Of a DNA stretch of 64,000 nt, positions 1 through 12,168 are shown piece by piece. This DNA comes from Siniperca chuatsi (lineage: Eukaryota > Chordata > Actinopteri > Centrarchiformes > Sinipercidae), in NCBI RefSeq assembly GCF_020085105.1, contig NC_058053.1, positions 20,363,388-20,427,387 of the forward strand, read 5' to 3'. Numbering within the stretch: the first letter of the stretch is position 1; each line of letters opens with the position of its first letter. Both the position numbers and the translations under genes were made by a program. The notes under the pieces are model-generated. The model saw only the letters and a program-made list of their open reading frames with translations. It was not told the DNA's origin and searched no databases.

Positions 1-180
1 CACATTTTTATCTGAAAGCATATCCTGATTTTACCTGAACTGCTTGTTTATTTCACTGTTTATTTTATTGTTTTTGTGTATTTTATTTCTTTATATTTCG
101 TCATTCACTGTGGTATTTAATATGTGGTATGGTATGATAAGTGCTCTATAAATAAAGTTTTATTATTATTATTATTATAA
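1..180 (+). repeat. 3' tail of an interspersed repeat
   Basis: An AT-rich stretch ends in a CTCTATAAATAAAG motif, with AATAAA at 151-156, followed by a (TTA)n run at about 160-178. This tail form recurs at the 3' ends of retroposed repeats in teleost genomes, so I read it as the 3' end of a LINE or SINE copy that starts left of the window. The class is not established from sequence alone. It could also be a real polyadenylation site of a plus-strand transcript from outside the window. Confidence 0.4.
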
Positions 181-953
181 ATTGTCCACCCTGAAAAGGA
201 CTTGGGATTCAAATGAGCTGTGAGGTTGGTTTTCTGACGTGAACTGAAAATCTCTTTCTTCCTCTCTCCCTCACCCCCCTCACCCTCCTTCCACTCCTCC
301 CGACCTCCTCCTTCCTATCTCTAACTGAAAAACATCACTGTTGGTCACTCTGTGGCTCAGCAGTAACTTCACACACATGAATGAAATGTTGGGCTGAATT
401 ACCACAGTGTGCCATGAAGATTCTTATACACAGTTAAAAAAGTGGTAGTGAAACACTGAGCCTTCTAAAACAGCCCCACTGAGTAGATACATTTCATGAC
501 ACCAGTGTGTTAAACATAAATCTAGCAACAACTGAAAATGCAGTATTAATAGGGGCATGTCCACAAAGCTGCGAACAGCTCTCTCTCTTAAGGAGTTCTG
601 CTCTTGTGTGTTTGATATTAAAGAAATTTAGCAGCTCATGAAAGAGGTGTATGACAGATGAAACAAATGTTCTCCTCATCATAAAAACATAAGACTGAGC
701 CTATTTTGCTATATTGACAGTTCACTACTGTCCTCTTTTAGATTTGAAGATTGTTTTATTAGCCTACTACTGTTACTTTCCTGTTCATTTGGTTTATTTT
801 CCAGCTGGCGTGAACATGTACAAGCAGGATTGGAAACTGAACCTTCTTGACCTTTAGCGAACAACCTTCCTTCTCACATTAAATGCCCGCAGCATTATGT
901 CTAGAAGCACCTGTTAAAGAATGGCATAGCATGTTCCGTGCTAATTAACTCAC
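181..953. other. Non-coding, probable intron of the minus-strand gene starting at 989
   Basis: No exon is recognisable. The only ORF of note (494-682, minus) shows no family motif. If the 12-codon exon at 954-989 is real, this stretch is the start of its first intron, with the donor GTGAGT reading leftward from 953. Confidence 0.5.
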
Positions 954-989
954 CTGGATCCCAGAAGAGTTCGCCTTGGCCTCCTCCAT
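954..989 (-). CDS. First coding exon (12 codons) of an unidentified minus-strand gene, partial
   Basis: On the minus strand an ATG at 989 lies in a strong Kozak context (A at -3, G at +4) and opens 12 codons, MEEAKANSSGIQ, ending exactly at a consensus donor CAG|GTGAGT (GT at 953-952). The intron is phase 0. Three CCAAT boxes lie 50-100 bp upstream, as expected for a promoter-proximal first exon. The peptide is too short to assign a family. The N-S-S sequon is compatible with an extracellular N-terminus but proves nothing. The rest of the gene would lie left of the window. By human 13q32 order DOCK9 is a minus-strand neighbour of the GPR183 region, but I cannot tie this peptide to it. Confidence 0.5.
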
Positions 990-1036
990 GTTGACTCCAG
1001 ACGAAGTAACCAGAATGCAGAACCTTTTGCCCCCTG

Positions 1037-1091
1037 ATTGGACAGTTTGACTTCCTCTGATTGGATGGTCAGTGGGCAATGTGCTGATTGG
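1037..1091 (-). promoter_or_regulatory. Triple CCAAT-box (NF-Y type) promoter
   Basis: Three copies of CCAATCAG read on the minus strand, with the ATTGG cores at 1037-1041, 1060-1064 and 1087-1091 on the plus strand. They are spaced 23 and 27 bp apart and lie just upstream of the ATG at 989. Regularly spaced CCAAT boxes are a known NF-Y arrangement at TATA-less promoters. No TATA box is evident. Confidence 0.55.
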
Positions 1092-1191
1092 CTAGTCAGC
1101 ACAGACCTTAAAACAAGGCCAAAACTTGTGCTTGTAACTTCAGTATTACATACAAAAACAATTTTCACATGCACACAAAAGGTGTTATACA

Positions 1192-3160
1192 ACTGCAGGC
1201 TGTGAAATTATTTGTGAACATCATTTCACAAGGTCAAAATATTAATGACGCTAATTTGCTTCCATAGAGGTCAGGGTGATGAATGGACTTGTAATGCATC
1301 AGGCTATCATGCTAGAGACCAGTTTGCATTCTGCAACAGACCAACAAGTTAACAAAAAAATAAACAATTAATTTTAGAAAATGTTGGCAGAAACATCCAA
1401 TATCAGGGTTAATAGTTTTGGCTATAGTGCACTTCGGTAGCATTTTTTGTATATTAAATATTTAATTTGGACCAATAGTGTGTATTCATTAAAGGTATAT
1501 ATATAACTTATACTATAGTGCATTTTCTAACCACAGCTGATAGTGCCATGTTACAAAAGAATCATTATATAAATGTTTAGTGGCTCCCATAGAGTTGACT
1601 TGAAATGATGAGGTGCATAGGCCCCAAAATGGATCCTTGAGAAACTCCCTTAGTAACCAAGTCAGGATTGACCCATCTGATCTCATTACATGGCCTTCTC
1701 AGTGAATTCTGGGAGCTGTAGAAATGGTTGAGAGAGTAAATGGTTCACTGCAAGCAGGTTAATTTAGTTTTCTTGAGTACAAATGGTGTGTATATTTTCT
1801 CCAAAGCAAGTAACATTCTAAGAAGTACAGAATGGACAATGATGATAACTGACAAGCGAGTTCCCTTTTAACAGTGTGCAGCGGAGACTCCAGGTATTGG
1901 TGTTTTTAAGATAAGTATTGTTAATCTGATGATAGAAATAGAAAATGTGACTTTGTGACAAACATTTTGATTATCTGAAATTCTTCAACATCTCTCAACC
2001 CTGAACAACTTTGTAACCAAATCTTTATTTGTTTTACGAGCTGAGAGGGATGGAGGACTGAAGAGCAGACCATGATTTGAAGGTATCTGTCAATCACACA
2101 TTGAACGCTGGTGCCTGTTAAAATACTGGATATTTTTTTGATGCATTACAGTATATGACCCCCACCAATCAGCCCCCACATCTCTTTACTGTCTAAACTC
2201 TGTCAGTTTAGACAGTTGTTTAAAATTAAATATGCCAACAGATCCAGCTTTCTGGACAAATGAAATTACACCTGACTTTCATAATATTTTGGTAGCACTC
2301 CAAAAACTCAATCTACAAGTTATTTAGGTTCCCTGTGGAGATTTGGACTTATAGTAGTATCCATTTTGTTCTTCTTGTGCATGCGCACAAGGACATAAGT
2401 GCAATACAGTAAGCAATCCTATTAATGGTTTCACACTATTCCTCTGGTCAACAGGTGGCGGTAACACACCAATGTTTGCTGCAATGCACCAGCAAAGACA
2501 GAAGAAAGAAGACTGCAAGCTAGTAAACATGGACATAAACAATGCTGGATTTAAAATACATTAAAAATTGGCTTTGCAAATGTTTTATGAGGAAAGAAAT
2601 GAACTTGACATGTTTGTTAGACCTCAAGCATACACACATTGCATTATTGTGAATAGCACTGAATGTAAACGTAACTTTTATTTGCTTGCAAGAAAACTCG
2701 ATAGGACCCCTTTAAATTAAATGACATCATAGAACGCACCCACTAATATCACGATGAAATGAATGTTAAAACAGACAAATATGTGGTGCTTTTCCAAACA
2801 ATTCGGTGGGTAAGCAGTAAAGAGTTTGTCAATTTTCCTGAGTTATTACAACTGTATGCTTAACTGAAACTTGAGGTAAAAAAGCTGTGACTGTGAGTCT
2901 GATTTAATTTTGGACTGAAACATATCTACTTGTACATTAATATATAATTTCATAAAAGTAACACTGTGAGGATGAGATCATTGTCCAGTTGCAAATGTTA
3001 AGTTTCAAAAATGTTTTTTCATGTGATTATACTGCTCTTTAGGAACATAACTCTGCACATACTTTACATAGATGTTTCTTTCAGCTCTCTCTAGGTTGAC
3101 TGTCCACTTCCAACATGCTCTACCTCATCAGCGTTCAGTCTATGAGCAGGAGACAAGCAT
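1192..3160. other. Intergenic, no gene seen
   Basis: AT-rich DNA without recognisable coding exons, RNA genes or clear transposon ends. ORFs here are short and unlike any family I know. It separates the promoter of the left-hand gene from the 3' end of gpr183. Confidence 0.5.
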
Positions 3161-3162
3161 GC

Positions 3163-3168
3163 TTTATT
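3163..3168 (-). terminator. Candidate polyadenylation signal of gpr183
   Basis: TTTATT on the plus strand reads AATAAA on the minus strand, about 300 nt beyond the gpr183 stop codon at 3470. Position and spacing suit a short 3' UTR. It is a single hexamer, so chance occurrence in AT-rich DNA is possible. Confidence 0.4.
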
Positions 3169-3469
3169 AAAAAGTATCCTCCTTTCTTTCCTTAGCTGCA
3201 ATAATGTCTGCTTTCCTGAGTAATTCACTACTGTTAAGAAAGAAGAGAAAATATGTAAACACAGGAAATGCTCATATTGATGTTAAGACATTTCCTTGTG
3301 TAATCTGGTCAAAAACAGCTGAATTTCTATGGATCCAGATGCTGAGTATCTGATTGGAGTCCATGATGGCATGAGTGAGTCACATTAATTGACTGGTCTT
3401 GATTAAATTATGTCCACACATAAAAGGTCCTCTCATCTTGTGTAACTCTTGGTGCCTCAGTTCTCTCAT

Positions 3470-4612
3470 TTACTCATGCCACTGTAATCTCCTTTCTGTG
3501 AGTCTCTCACTGGTTGTACCTACAGTAGAACTGTTGAGTTGGATCTTGTTGCCATCAATAAAATCCTTGGAGGAGCCTTCAGGTGACGTCCTCACTGCAC
3601 TGGAGAAGGACATGCTGACCTGTAGCTTCAGCAGCTTCAGAAGTTTCCTCTTGTAGCCCTTACAGGCAAAGAAGTAGATAAAAGGATCCAAACAGGAGTT
3701 GAGGTTCATCAGACACACAGTGATGTGCAGCGACACATGAAAAGCTGTGAGATCAGTGCAATCAGGGCTCGACACCAGCTTGCGGATCATGTACTGCAGG
3801 ATGTCAATGTGATAGGGGCTGTAGCAGACGACAAACACCAGGGATACGCAGCAGATCACACCGATGGCCTTACGGCTCCGGCCAGACTTTTCTGTCAAAT
3901 GGTTGTTCTTGGCTGTGAGGTGGAGTTTGGAGCACAAGACAGAGTAACACACAAGGATGGTCACCACAGGGATGACATAACCAAGGCAGACAGCACCAAT
4001 TAGTATACTGGCAACATGGTCCAACTTCTCAAACATGGGGTATTCCATACAGGTGATGAAGCCATCATCTTCCAGTTTGGTCATTTGACTACCCAGGAGG
4101 GGGAGTGTCTGTGCCAGGACCAGCAGCCACACACCAACACAAATGTAGCGCACGTTGCTGACCTTCCTGAGTCGGGCAAAGCGCAGAGGCAGGACTACAG
4201 CGATGAATCGGTCCACACTGAGGCAGGTCATGAAATTGACCCCTGCATAGGTGTTGATGTAGAAGATGAAGCCTGAGATCTTGCACAGCGCCTCACCCAG
4301 AGGCCAATGGAATCCCAGACCATAGTAGGCAATCCTCACAGGCAGAGAGAGGGTGAAGAGGATGTCAGAAATGACCAGGTTGAGAGAATATAAGGTGGTG
4401 GAGTTCATCTTCTTCAGATTGGGACGAATGACGTGGAGGGCGAGGCAGTTACCGAGCAGTCCCACAAAGAACACAGTGCTATAGAAGAGAGGCATGAGGA
4501 CTTTGGCATAGTCCCGGTGGGCATATAGGGTGTCACAGGTATTATTATTATTATTAGAGGCATTGTTGGTGGATGAGGACATCAAGGTCACAGGCACAGA
4601 GGTAGAACCCAT
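3470..4612 (-). CDS. gpr183: G-protein coupled receptor 183 (EBI2), oxysterol receptor
   Basis: A 380-residue class A GPCR encoded in one exon. GPR183 binds 7alpha,25-dihydroxycholesterol and steers B cells, T cells, dendritic cells and macrophages in lymphoid tissue; it acts at the plasma membrane through Gi. Seven hydrophobic segments are visible. Landmarks are the TM3-ECL2 cysteines C110 and C188, DRF at 134-136 (human GPR183 also has F here), CYSPYH in TM6 (263-268), and DPFIY at 309-313. Human-family signatures FYINTYAGVNFMTC, LVISDILFT and FACKGYKRK are all present. The oxysterol-pocket residues known from human GPR183 (R87, Y112, Y116, Y260) are conserved as R93, Y118, Y122 and Y267. 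The C-tail keeps a QVSxSxSSAV block typical of GPR183. The start has a strong Kozak context (AAGATGG). The N-terminus has an Asn run and sequons at N17 and N23. Teleosts can carry a and b copies; I cannot say which this is. Confidence 0.95.
   Translation of the reverse strand: MGSTSVPVTLMSSSTNNASNNNNNTCDTLYAHRDYAKVLMPLFYSTVFFVGLLGNCLALHVIRPNLKKMNSTTLYSLNLVISDILFTLSLPVRIAYYGLGFHWPLGEALCKISGFIFYINTYAGVNFMTCLSVDRFIAVVLPLRFARLRKVSNVRYICVGVWLLVLAQTLPLLGSQMTKLEDDGFITCMEYPMFEKLDHVASILIGAVCLGYVIPVVTILVCYSVLCSKLHLTAKNNHLTEKSGRSRKAIGVICCVSLVFVVCYSPYHIDILQYMIRKLVSSPDCTDLTAFHVSLHITVCLMNLNSCLDPFIYFFACKGYKRKLLKLLKLQVSMSFSSAVRTSPEGSSKDFIDGNKIQLNSSTVGTTSERLTERRLQWHE
4541..4556. repeat. (ATT/AAT)n trinucleotide microsatellite inside gpr183
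   Basis: About five AAT units on the coding strand encode the Asn run at residues 20-24 of the extracellular N-terminus. In-frame length changes would alter the number of Asn residues and the NNT glycosylation sequon at N23. Confidence 0.85.
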
Positions 4613-4635
4613 CTTGATATTTTAGGAACTAGTAA

Positions 4636-4646
4636 CTGTAAAAAGG
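4636..4646 (-). promoter_or_regulatory. gpr183: Likely 3' splice site in the gpr183 5' UTR
   Basis: On the minus strand CCTTTTTACAG ends at 4636, 24 nt upstream of the gpr183 ATG. It fits an acceptor that joins a distant non-coding first exon to the coding exon, the arrangement known for mammalian GPR183. The upstream exon was not identified. Confidence 0.45.
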
Positions 4647-4649
4647 AAA

Positions 4650-7600
4650 ATAAAATGTGTAAATGCTTTGGTCAAAATCAGAGGTTTTCATTTCATTGTG
4701 CATGTTCTTGTCTTATTTTCTTTCTCCTTTGATCCACCAAACATACATGGTACACAACATAATACAGAAAATGTGTATTTAAAGGAAACAAAATCAGTCA
4801 TGTGTCAGTTTGAAAAAGAACAGTGACACACTGAGTCTCTGTCTATGTTGAAATGAAACCCTGGCATAAAACCTTGCTTTCAAAAAGGAAGTATATGAAG
4901 TTACAGTATTTCTCACTTATTGGCAGTTGCATTAAAAAACCCTGATGTCTGCCTGTAATAGAGATAGTTTCTTTGAACTGTAATAAATTATAAAATAATG
5001 TAGAAAAAAACAAAACGTGGATGATTTCACCATATTTTGAAGGCTCTCAAAGAATGAATGAATGCACAGGGATGACATGACTTTAATTTTATTTGTTTTA
5101 CTCAGCTAACTAAAAATTGTTTGGGTTTTGAGTAGGTGAACTCTCAGCTGATTTATCATCAGTAATTGACAGTCATGTAATGAGACACAACCTGTCCTGT
5201 CAAATACTGTAGAAGTCGTTTTTGTGGTGTGTAGTGCCACCTTGTGGTTCTTTTTGAGCAGAGACCAAAATCGACCTTTACTTTGCCTTAGCTTCACTAA
5301 TCAAGACTTTGCACGATCAAGCCTTTACATTTCTTAAAACAAAAGGTGAAAGTAAAATTCAAGGTAAAACAAGTCAGATCTGATATGCTCTGGTGTCTGA
5401 CTGAAGCTGGAAAGCACCTATAATGTTTTCAATTATCATTGGGCAAATACATTTTTTGCTTTTCATTCTGTAATTTGACATGTGAAGACAAAGATTATTA
5501 TTTTAACATCAAAGAATAATTTTGATAATTTTGAGTACATTTTCAACCTGTTTACACATGGAGATGACAATGAAGGACTTATGAGAGACAGTGACCATCC
5601 TCCACAACTATTAGTCCATTCAACCACTAAAATATGTATTTGACTCACAGGACATAGCTGTTTTTTTCATGCATGCCTCTCATACACTGTTTGTGGGGAA
5701 AAGTTACATGAAGGAAGTCTGTGAACAATAACACGTCTTTAGTGTGATTCTGAATGCAGCTGCAGCACTCTCACACTTAGACTGAAAAAAAATGTGGTGT
5801 TGAGAGATGGCCTTGTAAATGAGGAAGTCAGCTTCCCCGGGGCTCTCTGCCTTAGAATGGTAGGCAGAAAGTAGAAAGTCATATTATTTGAGCCAAAATT
5901 ATAACCCGCTCTAGCGATGGCTATCTGCTCGAGCACATGGTGCAGTGGAGAAACTAGTTTCCTGGCCCATTAACACGAGTGAAAGGGTATTTGGGGGGAA
6001 CATGCAGCAACGCCATTTTTCAAATGCCTTTCTTATCAAAATGAAGTTATATACATAAATGCAGTAATTTGAAACTAAATCTGTGTTTTATGTCAAGAAT
6101 ATACTTGAATTTACTTTTCCAATAACACTCTGTTGTGAAAGTGGTTTACTTTGAGTGTCCTAACTGTGATTGATTGCTCACTCTGGTTTAAAAGTATATT
6201 TTTCTCACTGAATTTCCCTCATAGAAGATTATTTCATTATGTTTAAGATAAAGAAAATGTAGTTTGTAAAGGTGTGGTGATTTACCATTTGAAAATGCCA
6301 TGCTGTAGTTTGCAAATTTAGTTCGTCACTTGTTTTGCAAGAGTAGGTTTCAGACATTTGCATGAAGTAGATATCTGACTCTGGAATACAACACATGTTT
6401 CACAACATAAATCCATTACAAGTTAAACTGCAAACTGAAACAGTTATATATATTCCCGACGCGATAAACTATCCATGTCACCATGAAGGATTAACCCTGA
6501 CCCTAAAAAAATACAGTTTGGAAAGGAAACTTACCTCACAGATGGAATGTGTTTTCCTTGAGATTTACTGCAGTGACATTAATCCAAAAGACATGACACT
6601 TCTTTTGCAAAGTTTATCTCAGTTATAAGGGCTGTCCTGACAGCACTACAACCACACTGCCCTGAATGAGAACAGCATGACATAAAGAAATCAAGATCCG
6701 TATCTGCTGCCAGTAACCATAGTGACAAAATATCCTGTTGTAGCTCTCTCTCTCTCTCTTTGTCTCACTCTGCCTATGTGTGTTCCTGTCTCTCTATCAC
6801 TCTCACTTTTGCTAAACCTTTCAAATGTTCTATCTCTTAGCACAGACTTTTGAGACACATACTGATTGCACCTTTAAAGTTTTCAGCGTCATATGACACT
6901 GTAAACTGACGTGTGTAATATTTCATTTGGCCTTTGTGATTGATAAAACTGTGGGGGTTGAGCCATCTGTGACATATTTTGGGAAAGGAAAATCTAGGTT
7001 TCATACGCAGGTGCACCCTTGGGAGGATGTGGCTTCAGCTGCACAGATGAGACCATCCAGAGTTGTTTTTATTAGACACCTCTCTTGTTATATTGGTATA
7101 AAAAAACTTTTACTACTGCTAAAAACTGCGCTTTATTGCACAATAATTACATCACAATTTCCTTTGATAATCCCTGTTATTTAAAATTCAGTCTTTTTCA
7201 GTTTCAGATCAATTTCCCTTTAGACTATGCATGAGTGACAGCTAAATGAGGAACTCCCCCTTTGCTCCAGACGCACCTTTGTTTTGATGTTTTGAGTTCA
7301 AAATGACTTTCAGAAAAGAAGAGCAACATTAACAACTCATTTTGCTCCAAACAATGATTTCTTCTGAGGGATATAAAATAAGTGGTCATTTGCTTTTATG
7401 CACTGGCATGTGTGTCAGATTTATCAGTACTGATTGCAGGTATGATAAGATCTTTCTACCTGAAAGACACCAGTGATTTTCTGTGGTGAGAGCATGCTGA
7501 TGCCACAGAGAGAGAGAACAAATATACGCTATGGTTTCAGATGTGGGAATGGCAGCACACTATAAAAACATATTCTTTGGAGTAAGAGATCAGAGACCCT

Positions 7601-10600
7601 TTTAAATGTAAGATGTGGTCAGTCCTGAATATATTCCATGGGAGAAAAAGAAAACAAATATGTGACTCCAAAAGTGACCAGCTGCACTTTCAAAATGAGA
7701 AGATTTTTTAGAAAATGTTATTATGTTAAGTTTACAATAATGTAAGTGTAAATGTGTACCCAAACTGCTCACAATATTTGAATCAGAGGTTGCTTAACAC
7801 ATACTTAAGTTTGGTGCACTAACTGTTATCCTGCGGTTTTCACACCTTTGAAACAACCCCGCCCATCTGGGTACCGCTTTCTACTAGAACACGTTTTCAG
7901 CTACGGGACATGCACTACGATGGTACATGCATGATGGTACATATAAACATTTACTTGCACATTTTGTTTTTCCAATCAATAAACTGATTGCTCAGGGAAA
8001 GTCTTACTACACTGCTAAACAGAAAAATTAATAGATGTGCTCAGTATTGACTTTGTGTCCTTTCCAGCTGCCATCAATGCAACAGCTCAAGAAAAATGCT
8101 ACTATATGGTGAATGTGAAGAATTGTGCTGACAGTTAAATGCTGCTGAATACAAATAAAATCAAACAATAAACATCTACAAGAATCATAGTGTGTTTTTT
8201 AGTGACCACAACCTTTCTTTGTTCAAAACAAGTCCGGCGGCGAGGCAGAGGAAGCGGTTTAACTTCCTCATGGCCTTGCCATGTGGGTCTGACTCACTGG
8301 GCTTCAGACTGTCAGCTCACACCCATCGCTGACATACAACAGACATGGTATTCTGCCATGGCTATTCATAGAAGACAATAGGGTTGAATACCAAAGTTAA
8401 GTCACTTAGAGCATATTTACACTCTGTTCTTATGTTATTGTTATTTGTTATTTGGATCTTATTTTCAAATGAAGATATAAACCAATGATTATGGTCATGA
8501 TGATAAAAAAAACAATTCGGGCCATTGATAAACAACTGTGCAGAAACTGAAGACTGTGAGATAATTGGCAGATTCCTGAGAGCATTTGATACTAAGTGTT
8601 CTGTACATCCTGTGTATAATAAAGGAAGTTAGAGAGAAATTTCAAAAAGGACATCCTCTCAAACCTTATCTGTTGAAATATGCAGTTATCTGCCATGGAT
8701 GAATGTGCTTTAGTATATCCCTGTAATACACTACTGTTGTGTTTTTTCAATGTATTTACAGGTTCTCTTATATAACTATGATTTTACAACACTTTCCAGT
8801 TCCACTTTCCGTTTCTATCACTGTGTGACACTGCTGGCTGTGAAGAAGATTATGATTATATACCTGTTTCAAGTTTGAAAATAGCACTAGCTTGTACATG
8901 TCTACCATATTTCATGAATGCAGTTTAATGGTTACTGTATTGACAGTGTACCTACCATTGGTACCCCAAACATGGTACAAAACTGTGTTTTCTTTATGGT
9001 GTCAATAGTGTGATAGTGGGCTTCTCCGATGTTAAACACGAAGCATGATAAGATTGCAAAAGTTGTACAGGAAACTTCTGTGGCTGTTCTTCTTAAAAAA
9101 AACCCTCATTGGTTGGGTAACAACATTCTCATCAGACTGCTACATGATGACATTTTACAACACTTGATTTAATTGATAGCATTTAAAAGTAACATTCAAT
9201 GTAATTTAATTTAATGACATTTAATGATTATAGATTCAGAGAGTTACAACAGTGTGTTATTTACTGAAACAAAATGTTATGTTATGTTATTTTTTTATGT
9301 TTATGGTTGTTTTCACACAAAAAGTCAGATGTAAATATATCAACCCATCTTTAACATGTTTACATTTTAACATGTTTCAAAAATTTTATAATACGTTTAT
9401 ATCTGACTTAATTTTCACCTTCAGTCTCCTAAACAGCAGATTTAGACAAAGAAATTGAGCAAATTATGCATTACTTGTGTAATATACAGTAAGGTCAGAA
9501 TAGGACAGTTTTGTTGTGTTGGTTGTGCACTCCAGTACATTTGATTTAAAATAAAACAATATTCAAGTCTGTTTACATCCTCATTTGATGGACAATGTAG
9601 AAATTAAAAGTCCCTCAATGCCTAAAGAGGTCCCCCAAGGGTTAAAAGGGCTTTGAATCCTGCACTGAGGGTGTTCACCCAAAACAGATGTGAACACCTT
9701 TGAAACACCTTTAAAACTTAAAGTCAAAACTTTAACCTCATTATCATTGTTTCATTTAAAATCCAACGTTTTGGGAGTACAGACCCAAAACAATGAAAAA
9801 CACTGTCCTAAAACTTTGCTGCATTATAGCTGTCTCGAGTTAATGTGACTACTCTGACCTTTTACTCTGATTCATTGGGAAGTAGCTCCAGTTACAACAG
9901 AGGATGTGTTTTAATAATTATGCTGTAATTGTACCTTGTAACCTGGTATAGGCCTACTCTAAAGGCCATTCCTCCACTTACTGCTGCTGTGCCACAACAA
10001 TTTGTTCAAAACTGTATTTGGTTATCAAGTCCTATATCATTTCTAATAATAAGGCCTACAACAATTGTTGAGGGAAGAATTTGGAGTACATTTAAAATAC
10101 AACATGGCCAAAAATACCCTCTTTTCCTCTATGCACAGTACATAACATTTTAAGTCATCATCTAAAACCAGGCACCTCTTCTCAGACGAACAGTGCACTC
10201 TTCTGGCAAGAGTACTGCAGCTGTTAAGGTTCAGTTCAGTGAGTTCAAGGAGAACAGTTTAAGTCAAAGATTTGCACTTGACACCTGTTTACAGTATGCT
10301 AAGACGTGTGCTGTAACTTCAGTAAGTCACAGGATGGCAGCAGTGTCTTTACTGCACATTCTCCTCCAAATAAATTCAAAACATTGTTGCAGACAAAAGT
10401 TACAGCCTGATTCTATTCTGCTACTGTTACCCTGCTCTAACTACAGCTAACTACATGCAATTGAAACAGATATTATAGATTGCAAGTCTATGGTAATCAT
10501 GTGAAATAAAATGTTATAAACATGAATTGGAAATCATACTAAATATGCACATCTAATCTCCAAAATATTTAACTACTTCATTTATGAAATTGAATATCAT

Positions 10601-10784
10601 AAGAAAATGAAAGAACAGAACATTGTATTGTATGTAGCTGTAACTATAACATATATGTGTATATAATGACTAGTAGTTGTGTGTTAACAGCTTTGTTTAT
10701 CTGACACACCTAGCCTATTGGTTAGTTTGGCTTACTGAAAGTAACAGTAGTAAACTAAAAGCCACAAAAAAGAATCACTCTTCA
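4650..10784. other. Intergenic or gpr183 5' UTR intron, no further gene seen
   Basis: AT-rich DNA with no recognisable exon. It has a short TC-rich tract near 6746-6770 and small GATGGTACAT direct repeats near 7919-7942. If gpr183 has an upstream non-coding exon, it should lie in this stretch; I could not place it. ORFs of 60-85 codons here show no family motifs. Confidence 0.4.
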
Positions 10785-11050
10785 TACAGTGCATCTGGAA
10801 AATATTCACATTTCCACATTTTATTATGTTATGTTATTAGCCTAATTCCAAAATGGATTCAATTCATTATTTTCCTCAAAATTCTGCAAACAATAGCCCA
10901 TACTTTGTTGAAGCACCTTTGGCACCAATTCTTTTTGAGTATGATGCTACAAGCTTCTCCCGTTCTTCTTTGCAGGACCACTCAAGCTCCATCAGGTTGG
11001 ATGGGGAGCATCGGTGCACAGCCATTTTCAGATCTCTCCAGAGATTATTG
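10785..11050 (-). mobile_element. Tc1-like transposon remnant, 3' end of transposase plus terminal repeat
   Basis: The left end begins with a TA and then ACAGTGCATCTGGAAAATATTC, closely like the terminal repeat of a widespread teleost Tc1 family, followed by CCTAATTCCAAAATGGATTCAATTC. Read on the minus strand, 11045 to about 10900 translates to a Tc1 transposase C-terminal piece with LWRDLKMAVHRCSPSNLMEL and later RIGAKGASTKYG. Only about 260 bp remain: the catalytic DDE region and the far terminal repeat are missing, so the copy is dead. Confidence 0.8.
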
Positions 11051-12168
11051 ATAAATTATTTTCCTCTGACCCATTTTATGCTGCAAATATGTCAATATCT
11101 CTTTCAGTAACTAGTCTAAAATGCAATGTAATGCAATGCATAGCTGGAAGATGAACCCACACACTGACCATGGTTCTCCTCTTAGGTTTCATATTTGAAC
11201 AACAATCTTGTCTCTGCTCCATCACAACAACCCCACCGCAGTCTGCACCTGTCCGCTGCGTCTGACATGTGTGAATCAGAATCAGAAATACTTTATTGAT
11301 CCCCGAGGGGAAACTCTTTGTTTGTCTGAGAAGAGATTTACACTACAGCAGTGACTACATTTCTAAAGATTATCTACTGAAAATCTGAAGGAACTGACTA
11401 CTGCACTGTTGGTTTTAGTCTTTTTATATATGGATTTGGTGATTAGTTATGTTATCTAAATGCTGTTAATGCACAAAGCTGTTACTCTCACTCTCAAAAG
11501 TTCTCCCTTTTTTGTGATAAAATTACACCCTGTGTAATGGAATGATGTATCAAATGGAAAAATATACTGACAGATGTGATCTTTATGACTGATAAAATAT
11601 GTCAAGGGTTAGTTATGGTGGTTCATGAATAATGCTGTAGTAATGTTAATAAAACTGACACAGCCTGTTTCCTGTTGGAAACCAAACAACTTTTAGAGTG
11701 AACAAACAATCTGAGAAATGTCACTAATGTGCTTTATAACCACACAGTTGTAGTAGCAACTGTGTAGATTGTATAGACCAATGTGTCACAAAATAGGAAG
11801 GTTAAGTTTACTAACATCAATCATACCCTAATGTTGATGTCATGTATGGATATTGAAGAAATTGTTAGTTAAAAATTACTGGTATAGAGCACTGATATTG
11901 AATAATTCAATAAAATTATTGTGGTGACAATATTGATTCCCACATCAATAGTTTGTTTGGTGAATGAGTCACTGCATTAAAGTAATGTGTAAATGATTTG
12001 TACTAAATGGGCTGAAACATGCAAAACATCAATACAATGCTTTTTACATTAAGGGACAACCGCCATTTAAACATACCTTAAAAATACCATAATCATTTCT
12101 CAATTCACACACACTACTTGAAATAAACTTGGCATCCTTAAATTTCTGAATTCAAGCTAGTTTCCCCT
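11051..12168. other. Intergenic, no gene seen
   Basis: AT-rich DNA between the Tc1 remnant and the TA-flanked element. Apart from the short retroposon tail listed at 11276-11335 I see no gene, RNA or repeat boundary. Confidence 0.45.
11276..11335 (+). repeat. Teleost retroposon tail motif
   Basis: AATCAGAATCAGAAATACTT then TATTGATCCCCGAGGGGAAA is a very common motif in teleost genomes, seen at ends of retroposon copies. Only this short piece remains. The exact family is not determined. Confidence 0.5.

Noticed and set aside
3725..4276. Plus-strand ORFs of 86-92 codons opposite gpr183
   Set aside because: They are antisense shadows of the strongly supported receptor gene and show no domain.
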